From: an uncultured Buttiauxella sp.
GTDB taxonomy: Bacteria > Pseudomonadota > Gammaproteobacteria > Enterobacterales > Enterobacteriaceae
Assembly: GCA_946480445.1 (NCBI GenBank)
Contig: CAMLJN010000003.1
Span: forward strand, 1-64,000
Reading direction: 5' to 3'
Length of the DNA stretch: 64,000 nucleotides
Shown here: in pieces, positions 18,233 to 28,702 of the stretch
How the letters are laid out: the number at the start of each line of letters is the position of its first letter
How positions within the stretch are numbered: position 1 is the first letter of the stretch
Made by a program: the position numbers and the translations under genes
The notes under the pieces: model-generated
The model's input: only the letters and a program-made list of their open reading frames with translations
The model's database searches: none
What the model was told of the DNA's origin: nothing

Positions 18233-19588
18233 ATGAACACAATTAGCCAAACGGCGAGCGTGGTCGAAAAAAGGACTAACGCCCGCTACTGGATAGTGGT
18301 GATGCTGTTTATCGTCACTTCATTTAACTATGGCGATCGCGCCACGCTGTCGATTGCCGGCTCGGAGATGGCAAAAGATATTGGTCTCGATCCTATCGGC
18401 ATGGGATACGTGTTTTCCGCGTTCTCCTGGGCCTATGTCATCGGCCAAATCCCCGGCGGCTGGCTGCTGGACCGCTTTGGCTCAAAGCGCGTCTATTTCT
18501 GGTCCATCTTTATCTGGTCGATGTTTACCCTGTTGCAGGGCTTCGTAGATCTCTTCAGCGGCTTTGGCATCATCATAGCGCTGTTCACCCTGCGCTTCCT
18601 GGTGGGACTGGCTGAAGCGCCGTCATTTCCCGGCAACAGCCGCATCGTCGCGGCCTGGTTCCCAGCCCAGGAACGGGGAACCGCGGTGGCTATTTTTAAC
18701 TCGGCGCAGTACTTTGCGACCGTTATCTTCGCGCCCGTTATGGGCTGGCTGACCCATGAAGTTGGCTGGTCGCATGTGTTCTTCTTTATGGGCGGGCTGG
18801 GCATCATCATCAGTTTCGTCTGGCTGAAAGTCATACATGAGCCAAACAACCATCCGGGTGTGAACCGGCAAGAGCTGGAGTACATCGAGGAAGGCGGGGC
18901 GCTGATCAATATGGACCAGCAAAGCACGAAAGAGGCGATCCCCTTCTCGCAAAAATGGGCCCAGATCAAGCAAATGCTTGGCTCACGTATGATGATTGGC
19001 ATCTACATCGGCCAGTATTGTATCAACGCGCTGACCTACTTCTTTATCACCTGGTTCCCGGTGTACCTGGTGCAGGAGAAAGGAATGTCGATTCTGAAAG
19101 CCGGATTTGTTGCCTCGGTGCCAGCCGTCTGCGGTTTTGTGGGGGGCGTGCTGGGCGGTGTGATTTCAGACTGGCTGATGCGCCGCACTGGCTCGCTAAA
19201 TATTGCGCGTAAGACGCCAATCGTGCTGGGAATGTTGCTCTCGGTCAGCATGGTGTTCTGCAACTATGTGCAGACTGAGTGGGTCGTGGTGGGCTTTATG
19301 GCGATGGCTTTCTTCGGCAAAGGCATCGGGGCGCTGGGCTGGGCGGTGATGGCCGATACGGCACCAAAAGAGATCAGCGGCCTGAGCGGAGGCTTATTCA
19401 ATATGTTTGGTAATGTTTCCGGCATCGTGACGCCAATCGCTATCGGCTACATTGTTGGCGTATCCGGCTCGTTCAACGGGGCGCTGATTTACGTAGGGCT
19501 GCACGCCATCGTCGCCGTCCTGAGCTATCTCGTCATCGTGGGTGATATCAAACGCGTGGAACTGAAACCCGTCTGCAGAGGACTATAA
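18233..19588 (+). CDS. gudP: D-glucarate/galactarate permease GudP
   Basis: GudP is a major-facilitator proton symporter of the anion/cation (ACS) family that imports D-glucarate. The 451 residues show twelve membrane segments and the family signature [22 protein letters not shown], plus [23 protein letters not shown]. The start follows an AGGAG site; an ATG five codons upstream in the same frame overlaps that site and is rejected. gudD follows after two bases, so these are one operon. Confidence 0.96.
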   Translation: MNTISQTASVVEKRTNARYWIVVMLFIVTSFNYGDRATLSIAGSEMAKDIGLDPIGMGYVFSAFSWAYVIGQIPGGWLLDRFGSKRVYFWSIFIWSMFTLLQGFVDLFSGFGIIIALFTLRFLVGLAEAPSFPGNSRIVAAWFPAQERGTAVAIFNSAQYFATVIFAPVMGWLTHEVGWSHVFFFMGGLGIIISFVWLKVIHEPNNHPGVNRQELEYIEEGGALINMDQQSTKEAIPFSQKWAQIKQMLGSRMMIGIYIGQYCINALTYFFITWFPVYLVQEKGMSILKAGFVASVPAVCGFVGGVLGGVISDWLMRRTGSLNIARKTPIVLGMLLSVSMVFCNYVQTEWVVVGFMAMAFFGKGIGALGWAVMADTAPKEISGLSGGLFNMFGNVSGIVTPIAIGYIVGVSGSFNGALIYVGLHAIVAVLSYLVIVGDIKRVELKPVCRGL

Positions 19589-19590
19589 TT

Positions 19591-20931
19591 ATGAGTACAT
19601 CAACTACAACCCCCGTAATCACAGCCATGCAGGTGATCCCCGTCGCCGGTCACGACAGTATGCTGATGAACCTGAGCGGCGCGCATGCCCCCTTTTTCAC
19701 GCGCAATATTGTGATCGTTAAAGACAACTCAGGGCACACCGGCGTAGGAGAGATTCCGGGTGGTGAAAAAATTCGCCAGACTCTGGAAGACGCGGTGGCG
19801 TTAGTCGTGGGAAAAACCCTTGGTGAATACAAAAATATTCTCAGCAGCGTGCGGCAGGCATTCGCTGACCGCGATGCCGGAGGGCGAGGGCTGCAAACCT
19901 TCGACCTGCGCACAACCATTCATGTGGTAACAGGTATTGAAGCCGCCTTGCTGGACCTGCTGGGCCAGCATCTGGGCGTAAACGTTGCCAGCCTGCTGGG
20001 TGACGGGCAGCAGCGCAGCGAAGTGGAGATGCTGGGCTATCTTTTCTTTGTGGGTAACCGCCAGCGGACTCCGCTGCCTTATCAAAGCCAGCCGGATGAG
20101 CAGTGCGACTGGTATCGTCTGCGCCATGAAGAGGCAATGACACCGGACAGCGTGGTGCGTCTTGCCGAAGCGGCTTATGAAAAATATGGCTTTAACGATT
20201 TTAAATTGAAAGGCGGCGTGCTCGCAGGCCATGAAGAAGCGGAAGCGGTGACCGCGCTGGCAAAACGTTTTCCGCAGGCTCGCGTTACGCTTGATCCAAA
20301 TGGGGCCTGGTCGCTTAACGAAGCTATTAGCTTAGGTAAACAGCTGCGCGGCGTGCTGGCCTATGCCGAAGACCCGTGTGGTGCGGAGCAGGGATATTCC
20401 GGGCGTGAAGTGATGGCGGAGTTCCGCCGCGCGACTGGCCTGCCGACGGCGACGAATATGATTGCCACCGACTGGCGTCAGATGGGACATACGCTTTCGT
20501 TGCAGTCCGTCGATATTCCGCTGGCGGACCCGCACTTCTGGACGATGCAGGGCTCGGTGCGGGTGGCGCAAATGTGCCATGATTTTGGTCTGACCTGGGG
20601 CTCGCACTCCAATAACCATTTCGACATCTCGCTGGCGATGTTTACCCACGTTGCGGCCGCCGCTCCCGGCAGCATCACCGCGATCGATACCCACTGGATC
20701 TGGCAGGAGGGTAATCAGCGCCTGACCAGGCAGCCGTTTGAAATTAAAGGCGGCAGGGTGCAGGTGCCGTCGACGCCGGGACTGGGCGTGGAGCTGGATA
20801 TGGACGAGGTGATGAAAGCCCACGAGCTTTATCAGAAACATGGGCTGGGCGCGCGGGATGATGCCATGGCGATGCAGTACCTCATCCCCGAGTGGACTTT
20901 TGATAACAAACGCCCTTGCATGGTGCGTTAA
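19591..20931 (+). CDS. gudD: Glucarate dehydratase GudD
   Basis: GudD dehydrates D-glucarate to 5-keto-4-deoxyglucarate. It belongs to the mandelate-racemase branch of the enolase superfamily. The 446 residues match E. coli GudD closely, including the general base pair in FKLKGG, the metal-binding TLDPNGAW, and the catalytic histidine region [11 protein letters not shown]. coli has the inactive paralogue gudX between gudP and gudD; here gudX is missing and gudP joins gudD directly. Confidence 0.97.
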   Translation: MSTSTTTPVITAMQVIPVAGHDSMLMNLSGAHAPFFTRNIVIVKDNSGHTGVGEIPGGEKIRQTLEDAVALVVGKTLGEYKNILSSVRQAFADRDAGGRGLQTFDLRTTIHVVTGIEAALLDLLGQHLGVNVASLLGDGQQRSEVEMLGYLFFVGNRQRTPLPYQSQPDEQCDWYRLRHEEAMTPDSVVRLAEAAYEKYGFNDFKLKGGVLAGHEEAEAVTALAKRFPQARVTLDPNGAWSLNEAISLGKQLRGVLAYAEDPCGAEQGYSGREVMAEFRRATGLPTATNMIATDWRQMGHTLSLQSVDIPLADPHFWTMQGSVRVAQMCHDFGLTWGSHSNNHFDISLAMFTHVAAAAPGSITAIDTHWIWQEGNQRLTRQPFEIKGGRVQVPSTPGLGVELDMDEVMKAHELYQKHGLGARDDAMAMQYLIPEWTFDNKRPCMVR

Positions 20932-20994
20932 GCAAGTCATCGGCACCCGTGGGTGCCGGTATTATGACAACCCCAATATCGCGACGGACGGCAT

Positions 20995-22137
20995 ATGAAA
21001 ATTGTAATCGCACCAGACTCTTTCAAAGAGAGCCTCAGCGCTCTGCAGGTTGCGACACAGATAGAAGCTGGTTTCAGGGAGGTCTTCCCCGACGCAAGCT
21101 ATGTGAAGCTGCCCGTTGCGGATGGAGGGGAAGGGACCGTGGAGGCGATGGTTGCGGCCACCGACGGCAGCCGGGTTGAGTTAACGGTGACAGGGCCGCT
21201 TGGCAAACCGGTCGCGGCCTTTTACGGGCTTTCCGGGGACGGGCAGCGTGCCTTTATCGAAATGGCTGCGGCGAGCGGCCTGGAGCAGGTGCCGGTCGCG
21301 CTGCGTAATCCGTTGCTCACCACCTCCTGGGGGACCGGGGAGCTGATCCGCCATGCGCTGGACGGCGGTGTCAAACATATCATTATCGGCATCGGCGGCA
21401 GCGCCACCAACGACGGCGGCATCGGCATGGTGCAGGCTCTGGGAGCGGAGCTGCTGGATGAGCAGGGCGAGCCGCTGGGATACGGCGGCGGAGAGCTTGC
21501 CAGGCTTGCCTGCATCAACACCCGCAAGCTCGATCCGCGTTTACGGCAATGTCGTATCGAAGTCGCCTGCGACGTCACCAATCCGTTAACCGGTGAAGCG
21601 GGAGCCTCAGCCGTGTTTGGGCCGCAGAAGGGCGCGACGCCCGAAATGGTTCAGCTGCTGGATTGCGCCCTCGATCGTTACGCAAAAATTATCGCCCGCG
21701 ATCTTGATAAAGATGTCCTGAAGCTGGCCGGCGGAGGCGCAGCCGGAGGAATGGGGGCCGCGCTCTACGCATTTTGCGGCGCGGAGTTGCGGCCGGGGAT
21801 CGAGATCGTCACCGAGGCGCTCAATCTGGATAAGCTGGTGCGCGACGCCGATCTCGTCATTACCGGGGAAGGGCGCATCGACAGCCAGAGTATTCATGGC
21901 AAGGTGCCGATTGGCGTGGCAAAGGTGGCAAAACGCTACAACAAACCCGTGATTGGTCTTGCAGGCAGCCTGTCGAAAGACGTGAGCGTGGTGCATCAGC
22001 ACGGTGTCGACGCTGTTTTCAGCGTGCTGTACACCATCTGTACGCTCGAAGAGGCGCTGGAAAACGCCGGGGAAAATCTACGCCTCGCCGCCCGCAACAT
22101 CGCGGCCACGCTCGCTATCGGGCGTTTGCTGTCCTGA
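20995..22137 (+). CDS. garK: Glycerate 2-kinase
   Basis: This 380-residue enzyme phosphorylates D-glycerate to 2-phosphoglycerate, the last step of glucarate/galactarate catabolism. It matches the GarK/GlxK family over the full length: [16 protein letters not shown] at the start, [20 protein letters not shown], and the C-terminal [26 protein letters not shown]. In E. coli garK is in the distant garPLRK operon; here it follows gudD by 63 bases on the same strand, so it is likely part of the gud operon. GarK rather than GlxK is chosen on context. Confidence 0.9.
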   Translation: MKIVIAPDSFKESLSALQVATQIEAGFREVFPDASYVKLPVADGGEGTVEAMVAATDGSRVELTVTGPLGKPVAAFYGLSGDGQRAFIEMAAASGLEQVPVALRNPLLTTSWGTGELIRHALDGGVKHIIIGIGGSATNDGGIGMVQALGAELLDEQGEPLGYGGGELARLACINTRKLDPRLRQCRIEVACDVTNPLTGEAGASAVFGPQKGATPEMVQLLDCALDRYAKIIARDLDKDVLKLAGGGAAGGMGAALYAFCGAELRPGIEIVTEALNLDKLVRDADLVITGEGRIDSQSIHGKVPIGVAKVAKRYNKPVIGLAGSLSKDVSVVHQHGVDAVFSVLYTICTLEEALENAGENLRLAARNIAATLAIGRLLS

Positions 22138-22208
22138 TGGCAGCAGCCCGGCAGGGCATCAGTAGGGGGAGCGGTGCGCTCGCCCTGCGAAGCTGCAAGC
22201 CGGGCATC
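22138..22208. repeat. Imperfect inverted repeat between garK and ramA
   Basis: The outer arms gcccggc and gccgggc and inner arms cagggc and gccctg form a long imperfect hairpin between the two convergent genes. It lacks a T-run. It probably serves as a shared 3' structure. Confidence 0.4.
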
Positions 22209-22550
22209 TTAAGCCACCTGCCGCACGTTGCTTTTACGGTAGGCTGAGGGAGAGATGTTATATTTCTTGCCGAAAATACGCGTAAAAGACTGCTGAGAAT
22301 CGAAGCCCAGGCGCTCGGAAATATCAACAATCCTGTCATCGGTGTTCACCAGTTCGTCGGCGGCCAGGGCCAGTTTTCTGTCCCTGATCCAGGTGCCCAT
22401 ACTTTTCCCGGTGGTGGTGGTAAACATCCTTTGCAGATACCATTTCGAGTAGCCCGAATGCTTCGCCACATCCTCAATTCTTAGCGGCTTATCAATATTG
22501 TCTTCGATCCATTCAATCAGGGTTTCCATAAAGTATGCGGGCATGGACAT
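22209..22550 (-). CDS. ramA: RamA-type AraC/XylS transcriptional activator
   Basis: A 113-residue single-domain activator of the MarA/SoxS/RamA group that switches on efflux (acrAB-tolC) and porin-reducing genes in related species. Two helix-turn-helix units are seen: IEDVAKHSGYSKWYLQRMF and VDISERLGFDSQQSFTRIF. The start after GAGGAGGCGCT is chosen over an upstream in-frame codon and gives the usual RamA length (113). It follows romA by 32 bases and is controlled by the neighbouring ramR, which is the standard ram locus. By sequence it is somewhat apart from Klebsiella/Salmonella RamA, so the symbol rests partly on context. Confidence 0.85.
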   Translation of the reverse strand: MSMPAYFMETLIEWIEDNIDKPLRIEDVAKHSGYSKWYLQRMFTTTTGKSMGTWIRDRKLALAADELVNTDDRIVDISERLGFDSQQSFTRIFGKKYNISPSAYRKSNVRQVA

Positions 22551-22582
22551 AGCGCCTCCTCTTCTTATGAATAGTTCACTCG

Positions 22583-23665
22583 TTAATCCGTGCTGGTGGC
22601 CCACCAGGCGCTAAAGCGCGGGTCGGTGTCTGAGAATGACACTACTTCCCCCATTTCCGGCGTCAGCAGCCGATAAGGCTGGTCGCGGCTTGCTGCCGTA
22701 ATGCGTTCGTAGGGGTCGTACCAGGTGTGCCCGGACAGAGAAAAACGTCCGGCGTGACCCGGCAGCATGGCCTTTGCATTCAGCTCAGCGGCGGCTCTGG
22801 CCGTCTCTTCCGGCAGCATATGAATATTTTGCCAGGCCGTGTCGTACTGTCCGTTTTCCATAATGGCCAGATCAACAGGACCAAACTGGTCGCCAATATT
22901 CCGGAAATGCGGGCCGTAGCCGCTGTCCCCGCTGTAGAAGATCTTGCGGGCCGGAGTGACGAACATAAAACTTGCCCACAGGGTTTTATTGCCCTTCAGG
23001 CCGCGGCCAGAGAAGTGGCGCGCGGGCAGCGCGTGAATCGTTAAATTGTCTGCGGTGGCCACGCTTTCGTGCCAGTCCAGCTCGCTGATGATGTGCGGGG
23101 CAAAACCCCAGGCCTCAAGATGCGATCCCACGCCCAGCGCCGTTACAACCCGCTTCACTTTAGGCTTCAGCGCCATCAGCGTGGGGTAATCCAGGTGATC
23201 CCAGTGGTCGTGCGAAATTACCAGATAGTCGATCTCAGGCATCGTTTCTGCCTGCCAGGGATAATGCCCGGCAAAGGCTTTATTCATAAAGGAGAAGGGC
23301 GCCGCGTAATCGCTGAATACGGGATCGATCAGGATTTTATGGCCACCGATCTGCATAAACCAGGAGGAGTGTCCGAGCCACAGGACAAGATCCTCGTCCT
23401 TCGGCAGAGAATTCAGATCGGTGTTAACAACGGGCAGCGCATGCTCAGGCCTGGTCTCACGATGTTTAACGAATAAAAATGCCCACATCACCGACAAAAA
23501 ACTGCTGCCGTTGGTGTACATCGGCGTTGGCGTTTCGTTGACAAATCTGCCGTTTTGCCAGTTTGGCGAGGCCTGGATCCTTGTAAGGCGTTGCCCGTCA
23601 GGTAAGCTGCCAAATTCCTTTCTTGAGAGGTACTTCGCAAAACCGGTAATGCTGCCTGCTAACAT
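22583..23665 (-). CDS. romA: RomA-like metallo-beta-lactamase-fold protein
   Basis: This 360-residue protein has the metallo-beta-lactamase/NAPE-PLD-like fold. The metal-binding motif is ISHDHWDHLDY, with GDSGYGPHF and LPGHAGRFSLSGHTW as further ligand regions. An N-terminal hydrophobic stretch suggests membrane attachment. romA precedes ramA in Enterobacter and Klebsiella, and overexpression was linked to reduced outer-membrane proteins. The ATG at 23665 after TGGTGG is preferred to a GTG three codons earlier. Substrate unknown. Confidence 0.88.
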   Translation of the reverse strand: MLAGSITGFAKYLSRKEFGSLPDGQRLTRIQASPNWQNGRFVNETPTPMYTNGSSFLSVMWAFLFVKHRETRPEHALPVVNTDLNSLPKDEDLVLWLGHSSWFMQIGGHKILIDPVFSDYAAPFSFMNKAFAGHYPWQAETMPEIDYLVISHDHWDHLDYPTLMALKPKVKRVVTALGVGSHLEAWGFAPHIISELDWHESVATADNLTIHALPARHFSGRGLKGNKTLWASFMFVTPARKIFYSGDSGYGPHFRNIGDQFGPVDLAIMENGQYDTAWQNIHMLPEETARAAAELNAKAMLPGHAGRFSLSGHTWYDPYERITAASRDQPYRLLTPEMGEVVSFSDTDPRFSAWWATSTD

Positions 23666-23734
23666 GATGACCACCAGAATGAATTGACAGATATGCGACC
23701 GGCCTGCGGCGACGGCATGGCAATAAACTTGTTA

Positions 23735-23754
23735 TTGAGTGAGTGAACACTCAT
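23735..23754. promoter_or_regulatory. Probable RamR operator
   Basis: TTGAGTG-N6-CACTCAT matches the Salmonella RamR palindrome ATGAGTG-N6-CACTCAT at 13 of 14 fixed positions. It lies in the ramR-romA intergenic region about 70 bases upstream of the romA start, so it would control romA-ramA, and possibly ramR itself. Confidence 0.85.
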
Positions 23755-23899
23755 TATAGAAAGGCGCCGCTTGCCGTCAATCACATTTTTGTCAGCGGGT
23801 TTACAGTAGGATAAATACCTCGTGGTCGGCAGTATGGTTGCTCATGTGCGAGATAAAATGGTTTAATTTTGGGGAAAATCGCAAGATCTGTGAGGAAAT

Positions 23900-24472
23900 G
23901 TGGCGCGTCCAAAAAGTGAAGATAAACGATTGGCCCTTCTTGAAGCGGCAAATGTGGCGGTGGCTGAACTGGGGCTGGGTGCCGCAACGTCGCTTATCGC
24001 TAAAAAAGCCGGGGTTGCCGAGGGGACGCTCTTCCGTTATTTCGCCACCAAAGATGAGCTGCTTAACGCACTTTATGTCTATCTTAAGACCGGCCTGAGC
24101 AAAACGATGATGGAAAATTACCGGCCAGGCTCGTCGGTAAAAGATCGTGCTCGCGCGGTGTGGAGCGGGTTTATCGACTGGGGGCTTGTGCACCCAGCGG
24201 GCAGCAAAACCATGCGCCAGCTGGCAGTTTCCGACAAAATCACCGCGGCCACTATCCAGGAGGTGGACCAGCTTTATCCCGAACTGCACGAGCTGGCCGA
24301 GGCCTGCATCACCAGCGAGTTTTTCTCCTGTGGGCAGTCGGCCTTCGCGGATGCTATTTTCTTCTCGCTGGCGGAAACGACCATGGAGTTTGCCTCGCGG
24401 GAGCCTGAAGAGGCGGCTAACTATAAAACCGCAGGGTTTGAAGTCATGTGGCGGGCCATGACGAAAGGTTAA
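23900..24472 (+). CDS. ramR: TetR-family repressor RamR
   Basis: RamR represses ramA and is released by bile acids and several drugs in Salmonella. The 190-residue protein starts with GTG behind a GAGG site and reads MARPKSEDKR like Salmonella RamR. The N-terminal DNA-binding helix-turn-helix is KKAGVAEGTLFRYFATKDELL. The C-terminal ligand domain keeps IRQLAVS-like (MRQLAVSDKI) and LAETTMEFASREP blocks. It is divergent from romA-ramA. No frameshift or early stop is seen, so repression should be functional. Confidence 0.92.
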   Translation: MARPKSEDKRLALLEAANVAVAELGLGAATSLIAKKAGVAEGTLFRYFATKDELLNALYVYLKTGLSKTMMENYRPGSSVKDRARAVWSGFIDWGLVHPAGSKTMRQLAVSDKITAATIQEVDQLYPELHELAEACITSEFFSCGQSAFADAIFFSLAETTMEFASREPEEAANYKTAGFEVMWRAMTKG

Positions 24473-24520
24473 TTTTCACCGCGATCGGTGGAGGCGGGTT
24501 CGCTCATCCACCCTTGCCCG

Positions 24521-27277
24521 TTACGCCAAAATTTTCTGCGCTTCTCTTGCGACATTGTCCATCTCATCAAGCAGTTCAAGCAGTTCCGGCTCCAGCTCCT
24601 GCGGGGCGACGCCGTTACGCATGGCGTGCTCCAGCGTCAGGCACAGACTTTTCAGCCGCGGTACGCCGCTGTAGCTACAGCTGCCGTGCAGTTTATGAAT
24701 GATGTCCACCAGTCCTTCCGGCTTTTCGCCTACCAGCTGTTCCTCTACGGTGTTACGGACCTCCGGCAGGAAGCCCAGCAGCATTTGCAGCATATCGCGC
24801 GCCAGATCGGGCTTATTGGCGGCCTGGTGCAGGGCCAGCGCCCAGTCTAGCGTCTGGTTTTTATTTGCCGCAGGCCCGGCTGGCTCTGATGAGGGGGCAT
24901 GCGCGGCCACGATGGCGCCCGGCTGATAGCGAGTCAGCAGATTATGCAGTTTCTGCTCCTCAATAGGCTTGGCGAGATAGTCGTTCATCCCGGCGCTCAG
25001 CAGCTTCTCTTTCTGCCCTGCCATAGCGTGTGCCGTGACGGCAATAATGGGCGTCTGCAGATGGTGCGGCAGCTGGCGAATCAGCTCGCAGGCCCGAATA
25101 CCGTCCATTTCCGGCATCTGAATATCCATCAAAATGATGTCTATCTGCATCTGCTTGGCGCGATCGATAGCCTGCAGGCCGCTTTCGCAGAGCACGACGT
25201 TCTCGACGTGATCTTCAAGCAGGGCACCAATCAGCTTAAGGTTGGCCGGGTTATCGTCCACCGCCATCACCGTCATCGGGAACTTGCCGCTCAGCTCGCT
25301 GTGCGCAAGCTCGGGAGTCTTGCTGAAGATTCGGTCGGCAAGCATAGGTAGCAATCGCGTGGAGGTGATGGGTTTCAGCAGACAGTCGGTCACACCCTGT
25401 TTTTTTAACTCTTCGGCGCTGATCTGTGCATGACAGGGCAGGGCGAGGATCAGGCAGTCCGTCATGCCGGTCGCCCGTTTTAGCTTAGGATTTTCAATAC
25501 TCAGCGTATCGGTAAAGGTGATGGGGATGCCGATAAGCAGAATGTCGTAGTGTTCGTCCGGCAGCGTGGAAAACGACGGGCTGTAGACCACGGTGAGCGG
25601 CGTATCGGCCAGCAGGTTCATGGTGCTTTGCGCGGCCGTGGCGTTTTGCTCGACGTAGGCAATGCGTTTCCCGGCCAGATTGTCCGTAGAATAGCCGTCC
25701 AGTACGGCGTTCGGGTTGAGGTCGAGATTAATGTTGAACCAGAACGTTGAGCCGCGATTAGGCTGGCTGTGGAAGGAAATATCCCCCCCCATCTCATTCA
25801 CCAGTTTTTGCGTGATCACCAGCCCCAGGCCCGTCCCGCCGTGGCGACGGGAAATACTGGCATCCGCCTGACGAAAAGCCTGGAACAGCCGCGACTGCTC
25901 GCGTTCCGGAATGCCAATGCCGGTATCATGGATCTGCATCTCGATCTGCACTTTATTGTTGCCCAGCGAACGCTTCTCAACGAGCACGTCTATATTGCCG
26001 CTCTCGGTAAATTTAATCGCGTTGCCGACCAGATTGGTAATCACCTGCTGCAAACGCAACGGATCGCCAATAACGTTGTCCGGCACATCATTTTTGATAT
26101 TGAGCGTCAGTTCCAGACCCTTGTCGTGGGCGGAGTGCGCCAGCAAAATCACGACTTCATCAAGCGTGCTGCGTAAGGGGAAAGGTATGCTTTCCAGAAT
26201 CAGCTTGCCTGCTTCCAGCTTGGAGAAGTCCAGCACGTCGTTAATAATGGTCAGCAAATTATTCGCTGAGCGTTCAATGGTGTGCAGATGGTCGCGCTGC
26301 GTGGGATTCAGATCTGATTTCAGCGTCAGACGAGTAAAGCCAATCACGCCGTTGAGCGGCGTGCGTAGCTCGTGGGACATGTTGGCGAGGAATTCTGATT
26401 TAATACGTGCGGCTTCCTGGGCGCGTTTCTTCGCCAGATCCAGCTCGACGTTCTGGATTTCCATTTGCTCGAGGGTTTCTCGCAGGTCAGAGGTGGCCTG
26501 GTCGATATTGTGCTGCATCTCTTCGTGATAGGCGGTGAGCGACATTGCCATCGAGTTAATGCCGTTTTTTAGCATATCCAGTTCGCCGAGCATAAAGCCT
26601 TCCACGCGGCTGTCGAGTTGCCCGCGACGAATACGGTCAACCGTGTTCACCATATTGCGGATCGGGCTGGTGACGTCGCGCATCAGCCGGTAGGCAAACA
26701 GCATCGCAATCCCGACGCAGAACAGCATCATCATCGTCGAGATAAAGATTTCTCGATACTGCTGCAGGCGCACAGATTTGAGATCCAGCTCCATCGCCAC
26801 GTAGCCCAGCGTATTGCCGGCGGGTTTGGCATCGGCAACGGCGGATTCATCCGGCGAGTATCTTTCGGAGATAATCGGCGTGCGCAGAATAATCACGTCG
26901 CCCTTACGGGTCACGCTCAGGCTGTTCGGCGGCTTAACGCCATCAGGAAGTTGCAGCATTGAGGGGCTAAGCTGGAAGTTCGAGGTAACAAACAGTCGGT
27001 TATTGTCATCGAAAATGGAGATGGCTCGTACAATATCAGAGTGGCGTCGGTGCAGGACGCTAACCAGCTGGCGAATGGATTCGTGGCTGCGGAAGTTCAT
27101 GCCATATTCGCTGGAAACCGCCAGCGGCTCAATGATACTGGCCCCGGCATCTTCGAGCTGGCGCTGTAAGTCATTGTAACGATGGACAACGAAGAAGGTA
27201 CTGAGCAATAAACCGATCATCAGCGTCGGAGCCAGAATCAGGATCATCATGCGTGCGCGCAGGCTGTAGTTGGTCAT
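24521..27277 (-). CDS. barA: Hybrid sensor histidine kinase BarA
   Basis: BarA is the inner-membrane sensor of short-chain carboxylates that phosphorylates UvrY, which then drives csrB/csrC transcription. The 918 residues equal E. coli BarA. It has an N-terminal membrane segment, a periplasmic region, a second membrane segment near 176-198, a HAMP region, the kinase with His302 in [11 protein letters not shown], an ATPase domain, a receiver domain with [12 protein letters not shown], and a C-terminal Hpt domain with His861 in [13 protein letters not shown]. All phosphorelay residues are present. It is divergent from rlmD. Confidence 0.97.
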   Translation of the reverse strand: MTNYSLRARMMILILAPTLMIGLLLSTFFVVHRYNDLQRQLEDAGASIIEPLAVSSEYGMNFRSHESIRQLVSVLHRRHSDIVRAISIFDDNNRLFVTSNFQLSPSMLQLPDGVKPPNSLSVTRKGDVIILRTPIISERYSPDESAVADAKPAGNTLGYVAMELDLKSVRLQQYREIFISTMMMLFCVGIAMLFAYRLMRDVTSPIRNMVNTVDRIRRGQLDSRVEGFMLGELDMLKNGINSMAMSLTAYHEEMQHNIDQATSDLRETLEQMEIQNVELDLAKKRAQEAARIKSEFLANMSHELRTPLNGVIGFTRLTLKSDLNPTQRDHLHTIERSANNLLTIINDVLDFSKLEAGKLILESIPFPLRSTLDEVVILLAHSAHDKGLELTLNIKNDVPDNVIGDPLRLQQVITNLVGNAIKFTESGNIDVLVEKRSLGNNKVQIEMQIHDTGIGIPEREQSRLFQAFRQADASISRRHGGTGLGLVITQKLVNEMGGDISFHSQPNRGSTFWFNINLDLNPNAVLDGYSTDNLAGKRIAYVEQNATAAQSTMNLLADTPLTVVYSPSFSTLPDEHYDILLIGIPITFTDTLSIENPKLKRATGMTDCLILALPCHAQISAEELKKQGVTDCLLKPITSTRLLPMLADRIFSKTPELAHSELSGKFPMTVMAVDDNPANLKLIGALLEDHVENVVLCESGLQAIDRAKQMQIDIILMDIQMPEMDGIRACELIRQLPHHLQTPIIAVTAHAMAGQKEKLLSAGMNDYLAKPIEEQKLHNLLTRYQPGAIVAAHAPSSEPAGPAANKNQTLDWALALHQAANKPDLARDMLQMLLGFLPEVRNTVEEQLVGEKPEGLVDIIHKLHGSCSYSGVPRLKSLCLTLEHAMRNGVAPQELEPELLELLDEMDNVAREAQKILA

Positions 27278-27337
27278 GGGGTTCCGATATGGGACAATTA
27301 AAACAATGGTTAATATTTTGAGAGCTCATCTCTACTT

Positions 27338-28651
27338 ATGGCGCAATTCTACTCTGCAAAGCGACGGGTTACGACTCGTCAGTTAATAACTGTGACAGTT
27401 AACGACCTGGATCCGTTTGGCCAGGGGGTGGCTCGTCACCATGGAAAGGCGCTTTTTATCACCGGAGCGTTGCCCGGTGAACAGGTTGAAGTCACCGTTA
27501 CCGACGATAAACGCAATTTTACGCAGGGTGTGGTCAAACGACGTTTAAACGACAGCCCGGAACGTGTCGAGCCTCGCTGCAAGCACTTTGGGATCTGCGG
27601 GGGCTGTCAGCAGCAGCACGCGAGCGTGGCGCTTCAGCAGCAGGCTAAGTCCCGTGCGCTGGCGAGGATGATGGGTGAGCGCGACAATCCGATGGACGTG
27701 GATGAAATTATTTCGGGCAACCCCTGGGGCTACCGGCGTCGTGCGCGGCTGAGCCTTAACTTCGATCTCAAAGCGCAAACCTTGCAGATGGGTTTTCGTA
27801 AGGCAAATGACAAGACACTGGTGAACATTCAGCAGTGCCCCATTCTGGTGCCCCAACTAGAGGCACTACTGGGGCCTTTGCGTCAGTGCCTGTCTGAATT
27901 AAAAGCGGTGCGTCGATTAGGGCATGTGGAGCTGGTGCTGGCGGACAGCGGGCCGCTGATGGTACTGCGTCATCTCAGCCCGCTTGAAAACGCCGATCGT
28001 CAAAAACTGGAACAATTTTCGCATTCTGCCGGGCTTGCGCTATTTTTAGCACCGGACAGTGAAAGGGTCGACTCCCTCGGCGGTGAAGCGCCTGCCTATC
28101 ATTCGGACGGGCTACGCTTAAGCTTCAGCCCGCGGGATTTTATCCAGGTGAACGACGAGGTGAACCAGCAAATGGTGGCCCGGGCCATCGAGTGGCTTGA
28201 CGTGCAGCCGACGGATCGCGTGCTGGATCTCTTTTGCGGCATGGGCAACTTTACTTTGCCGCTGGCCAAACGAGCGGCCAGCGTCGTCGGGGTGGAAGGC
28301 GTTGCTGCGCTGGTGGAGAAAGGCGAATATAATGCGCGGCATAATTCGCTGAAAAATGTAACATTCTTTCATGAAAATCTGGAAGAAGATGTTACTCGTC
28401 AGCCGTGGGCGGCACAGGGGTTTGATAAAATCCTACTCGACCCCGCCCGGGCAGGCGCACCAGGCGTGATGCAGCATATTATCAACCTTGCGCCGCAGCG
28501 GGTGGTTTACGTTTCGTGTAACCCCGCCACGCTGGCACGCGATAGCGATGCATTATTGAGCGCGGGTTACCAGATTAGGCGGCTGGCAATGCTCGACATG
28601 TTTCCCCACACTGGGCACCTGGAGTCAATGGCGCTCTTTGAGCGTATTTAA
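27338..28651 (+). CDS. rlmD: 23S rRNA m5U1939 methyltransferase RlmD
   Basis: RlmD methylates U1939 of 23S rRNA. The 437 residues compare with 433 in E. coli. An N-terminal TRAM domain is followed by the [4Fe-4S] ligands Cys81, Cys87 and Cys90 in [10 protein letters not shown] and a fourth in QQCPIL. The SAM motif [14 protein letters not shown] and the catalytic cysteine in [13 protein letters not shown] are intact. It lies 50 bases before relA and may be transcribed with it. Confidence 0.97.
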   Translation: MAQFYSAKRRVTTRQLITVTVNDLDPFGQGVARHHGKALFITGALPGEQVEVTVTDDKRNFTQGVVKRRLNDSPERVEPRCKHFGICGGCQQQHASVALQQQAKSRALARMMGERDNPMDVDEIISGNPWGYRRRARLSLNFDLKAQTLQMGFRKANDKTLVNIQQCPILVPQLEALLGPLRQCLSELKAVRRLGHVELVLADSGPLMVLRHLSPLENADRQKLEQFSHSAGLALFLAPDSERVDSLGGEAPAYHSDGLRLSFSPRDFIQVNDEVNQQMVARAIEWLDVQPTDRVLDLFCGMGNFTLPLAKRAASVVGVEGVAALVEKGEYNARHNSLKNVTFFHENLEEDVTRQPWAAQGFDKILLDPARAGAPGVMQHIINLAPQRVVYVSCNPATLARDSDALLSAGYQIRRLAMLDMFPHTGHLESMALFERI

Positions 28652-28702
28652 GCGGTTAATCATGCCGACAGGCGTGATGCGAGTACCGGACAGGAGAGGA
28701 CA

